A stretch of 64,000 nt of DNA. Source: Anodontia alba (lineage: Eukaryota > Mollusca > Bivalvia > Lucinida > Lucinidae). Positions within the stretch are counted from its first letter, which is position 1. The number at the start of each line of letters is the position of its first letter. This document shows positions 1-10,824 of this stretch, piece after piece. The notes beneath the pieces were generated by a model, which was not told where the DNA came from, ran no database searches, and saw nothing but the letters and a program-made list of their open reading frames with translations. Where the stretch lies: NCBI GenBank assembly GCA_964016985.1, contig OZ024828.1, forward strand, positions 84,212,308 through 84,276,307, read 5' to 3'. The position numbers and the translations under genes were made by a program.

Positions 1-166
1 TTGTGGGTACTCGTTAGAACCGCCTCATCGAGGCGGTTCTTACGAGTACCCACAATCTATGTTTTTGAGCAGAAATATAAAAAATATCAGAGTTTTTTAT
101 TTGAAAAAAATTCAGTTTTTGGAGGTGAAATTTTCTATATATTTGAATAGGCGTGTTTTCGTAATG
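1..166. mobile_element. Hairpin MITE family A, copy 1 (cut by window edge)
   Basis: This is the right-hand part of a ~280-bp MITE. It starts inside the central palindrome (arm GTGGGTACTCGTTAGAAC, then its complement) and runs to the terminal repeat ending GCGTGTTTTCGTAATG. Complete copies elsewhere in the window show inverted ends of the form CATYACGAAAACATRCCTAT around a ~65-bp hairpin. No coding capacity is visible. The window start truncates it. Confidence 0.85.
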
Positions 167-219
167 TAGTGTCTTCAAAGAGGCGTTAGTTCATTGCATA
201 TAAAATGACCTATCGTTTG

Positions 220-360
220 AAGATTATAGAGGGATATCTGTCAGACAAGTACCATGTATTGACAACCTGAACTTAAAACAATAACTATGGGCTGTAGAAC
301 TTTTGTAAAAATGTGTAAAATATATAAGCGAAAATCAATGGTAGCTTCAAACCTTATTTA
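220..360 (+). repeat. Dispersed repeat shared with 51705-51850
   Basis: About 140 bp containing AGAGGGATATCTGTCAGACAA and the phrases GAACTTAAAACAA and GTGTAAAATATA recur in the same order and orientation at 51705-51850 with point differences. Both copies lie just downstream of a family A MITE. I see no open frame. It is probably part of a larger unrecognised repeat. Confidence 0.6.
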
Positions 361-441
361 TACACACTACACGTGATGTAGCTGTATTCTAAATATAACT
401 GTTTTCTGTATTTACTTCTTTGTCATTTTATAAATCAACTA

Positions 442-773
442 CAGTCGACTCTCGTTATCTCGAACTCGCTTATCTCGAATAACCGCTTATCTCGAAGTGA
501 AAGTCTGGTCCCTGTTATAACAAGAGATCTACCAACAGGCAACAAAATATTGTGGAATAGAGGAGAAATTGCTCCTTAGGAGCAATTTCTCCTCTTTTCC
601 ACAATATTTTCAATATATCTCTAACTTAGGAGTCAAATTACACATTCATTCTGTTAAAGGTGGTTGTTCGATTAATTGTTTTCCTCAGTTCCGCAAATCT
701 GATATGTCGAAGTACGGATATCTCGAAGTGTTTCATAGAGTCCCTTGGAGTTCGAGATAACGAGAGTCCACTG
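442..773. mobile_element. pogo/Tigger-like non-autonomous element, copy 1
   Basis: A 332-bp element has inverted ends CAGTCGACTCTCGTTATC and its complement, each flanked by TA at 440-441 and 774-775. A CAGT-type terminus with TA duplication is typical of the Tc1/mariner-pogo group. The middle (about 548-608) is a near-perfect palindrome centred on GCTCCTTAGGAGC. There is no transposase, so it depends on an autonomous relative. A second copy in the opposite orientation is at 48833-49163. Confidence 0.8.
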
Positions 774-929
774 TATTTGCAAGTAATTGAATAGCGTCAC
801 TGTTGACTTGTAACATCATCAGCGTTAGGCTTACATGCCGTCAATGAAAAATAAAACGAAACACCCTCCTATAACGTTGAAAAAGCCAATCCAAAATAGT
901 ATGGTGATTTTCTAACCAGGACATTTTAA

Positions 930-1207
930 TATCACAAAAACGTACCTATATAATATTGACCTTCTTAAACCCCATTTGTATATTGTAAAACTTGGGTTTA
1001 CAGGGGTACACATTATTTTTCTTATTTCTGCTCCAAAACATAGATTGTGGGTACTCGTTATAACCGCCTCACCAATGAGGTTCTAACGAGTACCCACAAT
1101 CTATGTTTTGAGCAGAAATATGAAATATATCATAATTTTTATCTGAAAACTTTCAGTTTTCAGTGGTGATTTTTTTAATATATTTGAATAAGCATGTTTC
1201 CGTAATG
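930..1207. mobile_element. Hairpin MITE family A, copy 2
   Basis: Complete copy with ends ATCACAAAAACGTACCTATA and AAGCATGTTTCCGTAATG. The central palindrome (about 1043-1106) has a diverged loop reading ACCAATGAGG. The AAACCCC/GGGTTT inner hairpin is on the left, so the orientation is opposite to the copy at 8964. Confidence 0.88.
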
Positions 1208-1439
1208 AAGAAATAGAGACACATTCAAAACATTTTTTTTCTCTCATTTGTTTATTAGTGATAAATTTGTTATTGAGAACATACTTTTGCCACAAGAAGC
1301 TGAAATCATACCCACAAAAGAAAGTGAATTATACTGTAGTGCATTCGTAGTGCAATATTTAAACTTTGGTCACCAAATAATTGAGCCGCCTCGGGAGAAA
1401 ATAGCACTGCGGATTTTCCATGGAATCAATCTTTTAATG

Positions 1440-2620
1440 CGCATGCCTTGACCTGACCTTTAGCGAGACCACCTATTTAGTCCTTTTGCTGAAGTTTTTC
1501 CTTGACCTACCGCTAACATGAGCAAACACCGTAGATTCTGGCGAGACTGTGCGGATGCATAGGCTTGCCTGAATATTTATTGTTCGCATAAGCTATGACA
1601 GCCCTGTTCCATTTCCACGGCTCAATTAGTGACCATATACCGATATTTTGCTTGCATCATGGAAACTTCTAATTGTCATTAATAAATGATTATTTTTTAT
1701 TTACATTTATGTTTTTTCCTGGTTTCTGACTGGTGGAAAGTTTTTATTAATTTCATGATGAAACACGGTTGCACTATTTACGCTAAACCAGAGGTACGAT
1801 AAATCGCCGAGCCGATTATCTCACTCACATTCGAAAGAATAATACTAAGTAAATATTTGTTTTCCTGGCTTGATTGAGCTTTTCCTTTGAATCTTAAATA
1901 AAAGTAATATACATCTTGAACGTTTTTTCTTTTTTTTTTTTTTTGCTCCTTATTCTCCAACTTTTATTTAATCTCCTGACGCGTTTTATTGTCTGGCACT
2001 GTCATGCCTTCTGCCGGCAGGTAAATGTCCAACCAAAATTAAATATTCTTAAGCGCGCCGACCTGCCACTTTAAAGGCAAAAAAAGAAGAAAAAAAAAAC
2101 ACGACGCCTTTACCATTTCCGAAAGCGAATTTATTCGTGCATCATACTTAGCGTTTTTTTTGTTTTTTTTTTTTTGCTTTTTTTTTTTTTGTTTTTTTTT
2201 TTCTTTCATTCGTTAATCACAATAAAATCAAACATTAATTCTTAATTGCCAGTTACGCGAGTACTTCATGCTTTCCACAAAATATACCTTCCACATTAAT
2301 AGTACCTTATATTATACCAATAGTGGAGGCACCAAACTGTTTCCAGTATTTTACTACGGTTAATTGCGTCCTACACAAAGACGTTCCCGTAATTTACATG
2401 ATCACTGAGCCCTCTGACTGGTACATAAAGGTAGGCGAGAGATTTAAGTTTCTAGTACTAAGAAGAATACCATATAATTTACTTTGACTGTGTTTATGAA
2501 TGCAGACTATGCTTCGTTCCTTCATCCCTTACACTATCACTCCCCACTTTTTATAAACATGGGGCAACCAGAAACAACGCATATTTAATATTGTTTGAAA
2601 CAACAAGCAAATTCCATGGG
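1440..2620. other. No gene seen; AT-rich DNA with poly-T tracts
   Basis: I find no recognisable coding exon or repeat family between the MITE at 930-1207 and the array element at 2629. Long poly-T runs occur at about 1929-1943 and 2153-2204. The short open frames look like chance. Confidence 0.5.
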
Positions 2621-2628
2621 GAATTTAT

Positions 2629-4548
2629 GTCCCCCGCCTTATATTTATTTGAGGTGTTAAAAATGGTAAAGTTAACCAGAGGACCATTGGTCATGCATCA
2701 ATTACCTAAGTATTGAAGCAGGAAACCAGTAATAAAAAATAATTTCAAGATTCTAAAAAAACCCACATGCATATCTTCAGACCATCCTTAAAGCCCATGT
2801 AAAGCTTCAAAGGATCGGCTTAAAACTGTGGTAGGAGTTACGGGGTCAAGGTACCTACTCCCTATACGCTTCTGTAGTATTAGAACTAAAACAATGTCTA
2901 AGTTAAAAATGCAGAAAAAGTGGTAAAAAGTTATTTCAGGATTCTAAAAAAACCACATGCATATTTTCAGGCCATCTTAAAAGCCCTTGTAAAGTTTCAA
3001 AAGGATCGGACAAAAACTGTGGGAGGAGTTAAGGGGACAAGGTACCTGCACCCTATACACTTCTGCAATATTAGAACTCAAAAAATGTCTAAGTTAAAAA
3101 TGCGGAAAAAGTAATAAAAAAATATTTCAGGATTCTGAAAAATCAACCTGCATATTTTCAGGCCATCCTAAAAGCCCACGTAAAGTTTCAAAAGGATCGG
3201 CCAAAAACTGTGGGAGGAGTTAAGGGGACAAGGTACCTACTCCCTATAGACTTCTGTAGTATTAGAACTCAAAAAAAATGTCTAAGTTCAAAACGTGTAA
3301 AAAGTAATAAAAAATAATTTCAGGATTCTGGATAAACCACATGCATATTTTCAGACCATCTTTAAAGCACCTGTAAAGTTTCAAAAGGATCGGCCAAAAA
3401 CTGTGGGAGGAGTTAAGGGAACAAGGTACCTGCTCCCTATATACTCCTGTAGTATTAGAACTCAAAAAATGTCTAAGTTAAAAATGCGGAAAAAGTAATA
3501 AAAAATCATTTCAGGATTCTGAAAAAAACACATACATATCTTCAGGCCATTCTAAAAGTCCATGTAAAGTTTCAAAAGGATCGGCCAAAAACTGTGGGAG
3601 GAGTTAAGGGGACAAGGTACCTACTCCCTATACGCTTCTGTAATATTAGAATTAAAAAAAAAATGTCTATTTTCAAAATGTCTAAAAAGTAATAAAAATT
3701 AATTTCAGGATTCTGTAAAAACCACATGCACATTTTCAGATCATCATTAAAACACCTGTAAAGTTTCAAAAGAATCGGCCAAAAACTGTGGGAGGAGTTA
3801 AGAGGACAAGGTACCTGCTCCCTATACACTTCTGTAGTATTAGAACTCAAAAAATGTCTAAGTTAAAAATGCGGAAAAAGTAATAAAAATTATTTCAGGA
3901 TTCTGAAAAAAACCACATGCATATTTTCGGGCCATCTTAAAAGCCCATGTAAAGTTTCAAAAGGATCGGCCAAAAACTGTGGGAGGAGTTAAGGGTACAA
4001 GGTACCTACTCCCTATACACTTCTGTAGTATTAGAACTCAAAAAATGTCTAAGTTAAAAATGCAAAAAAAGTAATAAAAAATTATTTCAGGATTCTGGAA
4101 AATCACATGCATATTTTCAGGCCATCCTAAAAGCCCATGTAAAGTTTCAAAAGGATCGGCCAAAACCTGTGGGAGGAGTTAAGGGGACAAGGTACCTACT
4201 CCCTATAGACTTCTGTAATATTAGAACTCAAAAAATGTCTAAGTTAAAAATGCGGAAAAAGTGATAAAAAATTATTTCAGGATTCTGAAAAAAACACATG
4301 CATATCTTCAGACCATCCTTAATACATCTGTAAAGTTTCAAAAGGATCGGACAGAAACTGTGGGAGGCGTTAAGGGGACAAAGTACCTACTAAAAACTCG
4401 GAACCACGCACCACGCACCACGCACCACGCGCCACGCACCACGCACCACGCGCCACGCACCACGCACCACGCACCACGCACCACGCACCACGCCCCACGG
4501 AAAACCAAAAACAGTGTCCCTCCACTTTTCTTCGAAAAGGCGGGGGAC
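2629..4548 (+). mobile_element. Array-bearing element 1 (nine ~192-bp units, subterminal inverted repeat)
   Basis: The left boundary GTCCCCCGCCTT (2629-2640) is exactly complementary to the right boundary AAGGCGGGGGAC (4537-4548). Between them lie about nine tandem units of ~192 bp, each with CCACATGCATATTTTCAG, AAAGTTTCAAAAGGATCGGC, GTGGGAGGAGTTAAGGGG and GGTACCTACTCCCTATA. The array is followed by a 7-bp minisatellite and a terminal hairpin (about 4516-4548). No transposase is present. The layout matches bivalve 'pearl'-type, Helentron-associated non-autonomous elements; that assignment is inference. Small open frames on both strands are by-products of the repeat. Confidence 0.8.
4400..4500. 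repeat. CACCACG heptamer minisatellite
   Basis: About 14 tandem copies of a CACCACG/CGCCACG heptamer directly follow the last 192-bp unit and precede the terminal hairpin of array element 1. It sits where the other array elements of this window carry ACGG repeats. A relic of the same tract (CACCACGCACCATGGAAA) is at about 48442. Confidence 0.9.
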
Positions 4549-4949
4549 AACAAACAGTTTAAAATACAGTTGTACATGTATTTAAACTTACAATGTTATG
4601 TACGAGTTTTAAATATATAATGCGGAATTCATAGTCTAGTGGATAGTTTCATATGTGCAGTTCCATCATGACCAGGACATTATTTTTAACTAAAAACGTA
4701 TACAAGACATTTATCAAGGGTCATCGGTTGAATATGTATATGGCAGCGGATTTATATTTAAGAGCCTTGGCCTCATTTCCATATGTAACATATTTTCATA
4801 ACCTTTGATGAAATTGATTGGAAAGGAATGAAGCAGAAGAGAAAGTCTCCTGCATCTCAAAGTGTTACTCTTAAAGAATTTGCAAGCACTTTGCTCTTAG
4901 AGTAATACCACCGTTTTCCATTTGGGGTTTTAAAAACTGACTTTGACGT

Positions 4950-5040
4950 TACAACAACAACAACAACAACAATATGACTATGAAAATATGAATATAAATA
5001 TGAGTAATAATATGAATAAGTAGCTGTGGTCATGGTACCT
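4950..5040. repeat. (AAC)n microsatellite and ATATGA-rich tract
   Basis: A short ACAACAACAACAAC run at about 4951-4972 is followed by a degenerate ATATGAATA/ATATGAGTA stretch. It directly precedes the RT-associated repeat at about 5021-5232. Confidence 0.7.
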
Positions 5041-5232
5041 AAGCCATAATCCAAACTCATAAATCCGTAAACGAATGACGAATCAGAATGTTCACACCAA
5101 CAGACATGGACGCCAGAAAGGGTGTAATCAGGCGTCCGCGGATAGTAAGCATTACTTGGTATTCAAGCTTCGCCCACCATGCCCATAGGCCTGAACGAAG
5201 GAAATGTAGGTAGAAGCGTATGTCCGGGAAGT
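5021..5232 (-). mobile_element. RT family B 3'-end fragment (uninterrupted)
   Basis: Contains GTGGTCATGGTACC, then AATCCAAACTCATAAATCC, GGATAGTAAGCATTACTTGG and GAAGCGTATGTCCGGGA. The same order occurs at 53074-53640, where it joins a reverse-transcriptase coding fragment read on the minus strand, so it is the 3' untranslated end of that retroelement. Here GGTACC and AAGCCATAATCC are adjacent. At 53 kb a family R copy sits between them, so this copy records the pre-insertion state. Confidence 0.65.
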
Positions 5233-5486
5233 AAATGATAGACTAAATAATTATAATAATATGAATTAATGATAGACTAAGCAGTTTGACTGCAAATGAT
5301 ACTGTATCCATGTACTGAAATTACAATCCCTCTTAAATGCTCAGCATAACCGAGACGAATATAAATTTCCTGTCACTCTCACAATGTATCATCTGAGCAA
5401 TGCCTCTTCCGTTCAGTTAGACTGTCGTTCTTTTGTAAAACAAGTATGCTAAGATCAAGCTCCGGTCATCGTGTAAAATCAAATAA

Positions 5487-5491
5487 AGCAG
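5487..5491. other. Target-site duplication (left), Ty3/gypsy element
   Basis: AGCAG directly precedes the TGTAATGG start of the 5' LTR remnant and recurs at 8836-8840 directly after the TTACA end of the 3' LTR. A 5-bp duplication is usual for Ty3/gypsy integrases. Confidence 0.8.
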
Positions 5492-5526
5492 TGTAATGGC
5501 GTTAGCTTTACAGAAACCGGAAACGT

Positions 5527-6555
5527 GTTATCAAAGGCAGAATAAGCTCACCACCACTTATTAGTAAGAACACCTTAATAGAACTCGGCATGCTGCAGAT
5601 TAAGGAAGACGGATCCTTTACTACCGCGAATGATTTACGTATTCCAGACGGGATATCGAACATACATGCAGTGGAGAAACCATGTAAGTCGAATCAAACA
5701 ATTGAGACAATTATAAAACAGTTCAGCAATATCTTCGAAGGTATTGGGCAAATAAGAGAGGTCAGAAATGACAAAGATTTATATGTCCACTTTAGCATAA
5801 AACAAAATGCCGCGTCAATAGCTCAGAGACCTCGTCCGGTACCATACTACCTGCGAAAACCTCTTAAGGTATGGTTGGAACAATGTGTGGAGAATGGTAT
5901 ATTCGAACCAGTCCCGGCAGATAAGCCATTTACGTGGTGCTCACCGATAGTCGTGCAACCAAAGCCAAAGTATATTCATGTTGAAAAAGATGAATTACAG
6001 TCCAACATGATTAGAATAGCATGCATTGATTTGCGGATACCGAACAAGTACATGGAGAGAACTAGAATAACACAAGGGCCAGTGGTGGAAGATTTCGTTT
6101 ACAAGTTTCATAACAGTGTGGTATTTTCAAAACTGGACTTGAGAAGTGGATACAATCAGTTGATGCTGCACCCGGACTCGAGAGCGATTGTCACGTTCAG
6201 CACACCATGGGGAAATTTTCGACCAAAGCGGCTAATTTTCGGTGCAAAAGCGTCCCAAGATCTGTTCGACGACATGATGTTCAGGATATTTGGTGATATA
6301 CCGATGTGCTTAAATCAGCGTGACGATATCCTCATTGGTGGAAGAAACATTGCAGAACACAATGCTACCCTTCAGACGGTATTCCAAAGAGCGCAGGACT
6401 TTGGAATAACCTTCAATTTAGAGAAATGCCAGTTCGGAGTCGAAGAGCTAGAATTCTATGGCTATCGTTTCTCAAAGGGTGGACTAAAGCCTTCTGTTGA
6501 TAAGTTTAAAGCGGTAAAAGACAGCAGACGTCCTGAAACGAAAGAAGCCGTCTGA
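5527..6555 (+). pseudogene. pol: Ty3/gypsy pol, 5' part: protease end and reverse transcriptase
   Basis: The frame opens directly at the LTR junction and reads through the end of protease (SSPPLISKNTLIELGML) into reverse transcriptase. Counting from the ATG at 5590, the RT motifs are IACIDLRIPNK (143-153), KLDLRSGYNQL with catalytic Asp183, the IFGAKASQDLF segment (216-226), and QRDDILIGG with Asp245-Asp246. The C-terminal EKCQFGVEELEFYGY segment leads to the RNase H linker. The frame stops at a TGA at 6553-6555. The next codon stays in the same frame and the linker continues, so this is one nonsense change within an otherwise open pol. RT copies the RNA intermediate to cDNA in virus-like particles. 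Gag is absent and the product is incomplete. Confidence 0.9.
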
Positions 6556-8589
6556 AGTTTCCTTAGCATGACGGGATACCTATCGAAGTTTATCCCTCGT
6601 TATGCTTCTATTACAGCCCCACTGAGGAAACTCACGCAGAAAGATATCCGTTTTCACTGGGGAGTAGAGGAACAAGATGCTTTTGAGAAGCTCAAGGCTA
6701 GTATTACAAGTGATGACACAATGATATTTTTCAATCCCCATAAACCTGTTGTTGTCAGAGCCGAAGCCAGCTACCATGATGGGTTATCTGCCGGTCTCTT
6801 TCAAGACATAGGGAAAGGACTTCAACCTGTACACTTCGTCAGTCGTACCATGAGAGATACAGAGACAAGGTACAGTCAGACTGAAAAAGATGCGCTAGCA
6901 GTTAGATGGGCGAAGAACAGATTTAGAATGTATCTGCTAGGGGCACCTAAATTCAAAATTATCACCGGTCACAAACCACTTTTGTCCATGTTCAATAAGG
7001 CCACAGCTAAATTGCCACCTAGAATAGAACGATGGGTGATGGATATGCAAGACGTGGACTATGAATTGATTTATGAACCAGGAAAAGACGAACAGGACCC
7101 ATTAGACTTTTTATCTAGACATCCTCTACCGGTGTCGGGTACAGATAACACAGAAAAGATTATCAAGACTGTTATAAATGCCGAACATGCAATTGTACTT
7201 GATAGCATCCGAAAAGAAACGCGGAATGATGGACAGTTACAGAAATTGTACAAGAGAATACTGAAAGAAGTCTGGGAAAAGCACAGAAAAGACCCTGATA
7301 TCCATCAGTTTTACAGCATAAAAGAAGAGTTATATGTTGCTGATGGATTGATATTCAGACTTAACCAAATCGTCATACCATTGACACTTCGCCGTGTTGT
7401 CATAAAAGCAGCACACAGTTTAGGGCATCTAGGCATGACCAAAACAAAGCAGATGCTGAGACAAAAATATTGGTTCCCAGAGATGAACAGGATGATCGAA
7501 CAAACAGTAGGGCAATGCTACGAATGTCAGGTCACAACAAAAGATCACAGAAAAGAACCCTTGAGGATGACAGAAATCCCTGAAAAACCTTGGCAAGTAG
7601 TTTCTGTCGACTTTGGAGGACCGTATCCAGATGGCCATTACAACTTGGTGATTATTGACAAAGGGACAAGGTATCCCGAAGTCGAGGTGGTATATTCTAC
7701 AGCCATGAAATCTACAAAAGAGAAGTTAAAGAAAATATTTGCTGCATATGGAACACCTGAACAACTGGAAAGCGACAACGGACCGCCATTTAGTTCTAAA
7801 GAATTTGCGGAGTTTGCCTTGGAAGAAGGACTCAAGCACCATAGAATCACACCATTACATCCTAGGGCCAATGGTGAAGCAGAAAGTTTTATGAAGTTAC
7901 TGAACAAAACGGAACAAAGAGCTGATCTAGAAAACAAGTCGACGAAAATAGCCATTCAAGAGCTATTGACGGGATATCGATCTACACCTCATCCGGCCAC
8001 AGGCGTTACGCCATATGAGGCAATGATGAACCGCCATGTACGAACAAAGTTGGATTATATGGAGAGACAATCGAAGACTGATAACCCTAGGAATGAAAGA
8101 GTGAACAAAAGAGATAACGGTTATAAAATGAAAATAAAGGGTAACGCCGAAAACAAAAACCTGACTATAGGTGATCATGTATTGCTAGAACAGAACAAGA
8201 GAAACAAATGGACCACACCCTACGAACCGATTCGCTATGTGATTTATAAAGTAAAAGGAGCCAGTATATGGGGAAGGAGGGTGACAGATGGACGAGAAGT
8301 ATGTCGATATTCGACGTGCTTCAAGTATGTACACCGACCAAAACAGTTTCATACATACAACTCGGTAGAGGAAAAACAGAAAAAAGGAGAACTAGACGAC
8401 TGGAGAGGAGATGTGCTCCGAAAGACAAAAGAAGGAATGCCATATATTGGCAACAATCAACCAAATAACCGAACTGTTAGTGATCAACAGAATGAACATC
8501 AGCCTCTACAAATAATAGACAATGACTTAAGAAGATCCCAAAGAATAAGACAAAGACCTCAACGTTATGGTGATTTCATTTACTACTAA
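6556..8589 (+). pseudogene. pol: Ty3/gypsy pol, 3' part: RNase H and integrase
   Basis: In-frame continuation after the TGA; the first ATG is at 6568 (673 aa from there). It begins with the GYLSKFIPRYA linker, then RNase H (about 60-185), chromatin-independent spacer, and integrase. Integrase has the HHCC finger (His283, His287, Cys317, Cys320) and the DDE core (Asp348, Asp403, Glu439, with 35 residues between the last two). LTIGDHVLLEQ belongs to the C-terminal domain and a basic tail (RRSQRIRQRPQRYGDF) ends the protein. I see no chromodomain. In RNase H the usual first Asp is Glu66 (RAEAS) and the usual TDH reads TGH (Gly134), so RNase H is probably inactive although the integrase triad is intact. 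The closest types I know are metazoan 'K02A2.6-like' pols. Confidence 0.9.
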
Positions 8590-8669
8590 ATACTTCCAAT
8601 ACAAATTTCTTTTCTTTTCTTTAAATTAGATGAATTAGAAATCTTGTATGTTATACAAATTATCTTTGA

Positions 8670-8683
8670 AAAATGGGGAGAGA
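8670..8683 (+). promoter_or_regulatory. Polypurine tract of the Ty3/gypsy element
   Basis: AAAATGGGGAGAGA lies immediately before the TGTAATGG start of the 3' LTR, the expected place for plus-strand DNA priming. Confidence 0.8.
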
Positions 8684-8835
8684 TGTAATGGCGTTAGCTT
8701 TACAGAAACCGGAAACGTCTTTGTAACGTTACGTCATTACGGAGGTTGCTTGGTTACGCTGTTAATGTAGAAACGTTAGACCTATTAAACATAATGAACT
8801 GAAATACTTGTTGTATTAAATAACGAGTCGTTACA
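8684..8835 (+). repeat. 3' LTR, 152 bp, TG...CA
   Basis: Starts TGTAATGGCG and ends GAGTCGTTACA, so the ends are TGTAA/TTACA. It is followed by the AGCAG duplication (8836-8840). It carries several TAACGTTACGT-like motifs. No TATA box or poly(A) signal is obvious inside it. At 152 bp it is short for this class. Confidence 0.85.
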
Positions 8836-8963
8836 AGCAGGACTAAAATAAAATATTAAATGTTTCCCCTTATCCACCCTTTCCACTCCTATCAAAACAA
8901 AACATGAAAAAAAAAAACTTACACACACAAAAAATAAGACTTATGGGGAACAAATTATTTCCT

Positions 8964-9240
8964 CATTACGAAAACACGCGTATTCAAATATATAGCAAAT
9001 TTCACCTCCAAAAACTAAAAATTTTCAAATAAAAAAACTGATAGTTTTCATATGTCTGCTCAAAACACAGATTGTGGGTACTCGTTAGAACCGCCTTGGC
9101 GAGGCGGTTCTAACGAGTACCCACAATCTATGTTTTTGAGTAGAAAAGAAAACACAACGCATACCCCTGTAAACCCCAATTTTACTATATAAAAGTGGGG
9201 TTTAGAGGGGTCAAAATTATATAGGTATGTTTTCGTGATG
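8964..9240. mobile_element. Hairpin MITE family A, copy 3
   Basis: Full-length 277-bp copy from CATTACGAAAACACGC to ATAGGTATGTTTTCGTGATG. The central palindrome (about 9065-9132) has loop CCTTGGCGAGG. It also has an inner AACCCC...GGGGTT hairpin on the right. Confidence 0.92.
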
Positions 9241-9325
9241 TTTTCACGGTAAGAAATTTATTTTCTTACAGTGTATTTTTTTATTTATTTATTTACTGAT
9301 TTACTTATTTATATAGTGGAGACGT

Positions 9326-9460
9326 GTGGACCTCCAGCAGACCCTGGGATCTGATCTAGGTCGGCGCAGTATTTTTCTGATAGCGCACCGCTCGAGACAG
9401 GGCATTGGGGCGACTGCGCTGCTTTGGCGTTGTGCTCCAGCTGAAGAATCGTATACATAC
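9326..9460. other. GC-rich patch, unassigned
   Basis: This ~130-bp stretch (CAGACCCTGGGATCTGATCT..., GGCATTGGGGCGACTGCGCT) is much more GC-rich than its surroundings and is open in two frames. I recognise no domain. It may be a fragment of a SINE or LINE. I see nothing else between 9240 and 10280. Confidence 0.35.
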
Positions 9461-10284
9461 AAACATACAAAATTTCGTTTATTTTTTAGTTTGTTACAGT
9501 GTACCTTCATGTATTTTAGATTTTCTAAATGCGCTAGCCGCCAATATATTGAATTTGTTCGCAATGACTGTATGCTCCATATGTTAGTATGCTAACCTGT
9601 GAGAATAAAATAATTTGAAAACAAAAATGAGGTCAAGCGACTCATTAATTAACAGAAACCTCAACGGACAACATATTTATATTTTCTTACTTTTCTCATA
9701 AAACAGGCTCTGAATTTCTAAATCTATTTTTGGCTCTCGATTCTTATTTCCTTAGAAAAAAAGACATATTTTGAATGGTTTTCTATTGAGTTTTTTTAGG
9801 CATCATGCTAAGCGTAACGTTCATCGTCGTGGTATTCTCAATTTTGAAATAAGAACAAAAATTACCTACCTGCACGGACATAATGGGTAGGGTCGTGTAA
9901 GAGAAACAATCGCGAAAATTAAATGCAATGAATCACTTGAAGTGTAGTATGGTGATATTAGTATATACATGAATTGTCCTAACACATTCCATTGTAAATC
10001 TGGATGCCAAATCCTACTCCACCGGGAACAAGTAAATGTCTTGGTCTCCGCGAAAATAGCTTGTTTATGTACAGTACTCTCGCTTTGCTATAGGTATTTC
10101 ACTATTTCTCAATACATTTTGCTTGAATTGTAGAATAAATCCTATTTAAAATTCTCGTGTGAAAAATATGTGGTTTACATTTTTTTCCACTATGATATGG
10201 GCCTAAGTATGTCGCATTTTCTCAACACATTGTGTGTTTTAATATGTTAAATATAAATTTCTTCTGTCCTGCCTGAAGACAAAC

Positions 10285-10824
10285 GTTGTCAGACTTAAAA
10301 CTGGCTCTGTTTGGGTCACATGGCTTTTAGATACAGGTCAGACTTTTCTGGATGGCGATGTCCCCCAGCGTACTTCATATGAGTATACATATCTCAATTT
10401 ATAAGATTCGCCAGAACTTCTTCAAATCTTTTTGACTTTAACTGCCATAATAACGCCCTTACTGCCAAACTTCTTAGGCAGGGCTATTGTTATTTTAAAC
10501 TTCGTAAGGCGTTTTCGAAATTTTATCGCAGACAGTGCCTTGAAAGAAAATATAAAGCCAGTCTGAAAACACTGCTGCAACAAGGTATATCGGAACCAGA
10601 ATTTTACGTTGTCTCAGTGTACATTCAGAAAAATTGTGGGAATATCTAACTTTTCGGAGTTATTCAGAAAACTAATTAGCCGTCATAAAAGAATTGGCTT
10701 TAGCCTGGATATTATGCGGCAGACTGCATGCCTAATCAACCCAATCATTCTTGATGGGTATGCTTTACTCTTTAATTGCACGACGGCGGTTCGGGCCTCA
10801 GACTCAATGACGGCTTCTTCGTAA
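10285..10824 (+). pseudogene. Reverse-transcriptase C-terminal fragment, family R
   Basis: Reads, with frameshifts, as the thumb/C-terminal part of a reverse transcriptase: a DGDVPQRTSY-type segment near 10352, a KLLRQGY-type segment near 10465, then an open end from 10609 with FRKIVGISNFSELF and ending LFNCTTAVRASDSMTASS. The same ending is on the minus strand at 62280-62492. Related fragments (53.7, 55.1, 21.8 and 19.5 kb) carry RYIDDVLS and [10 protein letters not shown] motifs, so this is a one-protein RT family without visible integrase. Penelope-like is my best guess; I cannot exclude another non-LTR class. A ~590-bp 3' UTR follows directly. Confidence 0.7.

Larger units (their letters stand above)
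5492..8835 (+). mobile_element. Ty3/gypsy LTR retrotransposon, internally deleted
   Basis: The element spans a 35-bp 5' LTR remnant (5492-5526), a pol region (5527-8589), a purine tract (8670-8683) and a 152-bp 3' LTR (8684-8835), flanked by AGCAG duplications. The first 35 bp of the two LTRs are identical (TGTAATGGCGTTAGCTTTAC...). The 5' remnant is joined directly to the last codons of protease, so the rest of the 5' LTR, the primer-binding site, gag and most of protease are missing. This copy cannot be autonomous. The intact TSD shows that the deletion happened after integration or was carried by a deleted template. Confidence 0.9.

Noticed and set aside
3262..3850. Minus-strand frames repeating EQVPC-LNSSHSFWPILLK
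   Set aside because: Products of the ~192-bp array of element 1; the same words recur per unit and frames break between units.
9326..9595. 89-codon frame in a GC-rich patch as a gene
   Set aside because: Open in two plus frames and one minus frame at once; no motif or splice support.
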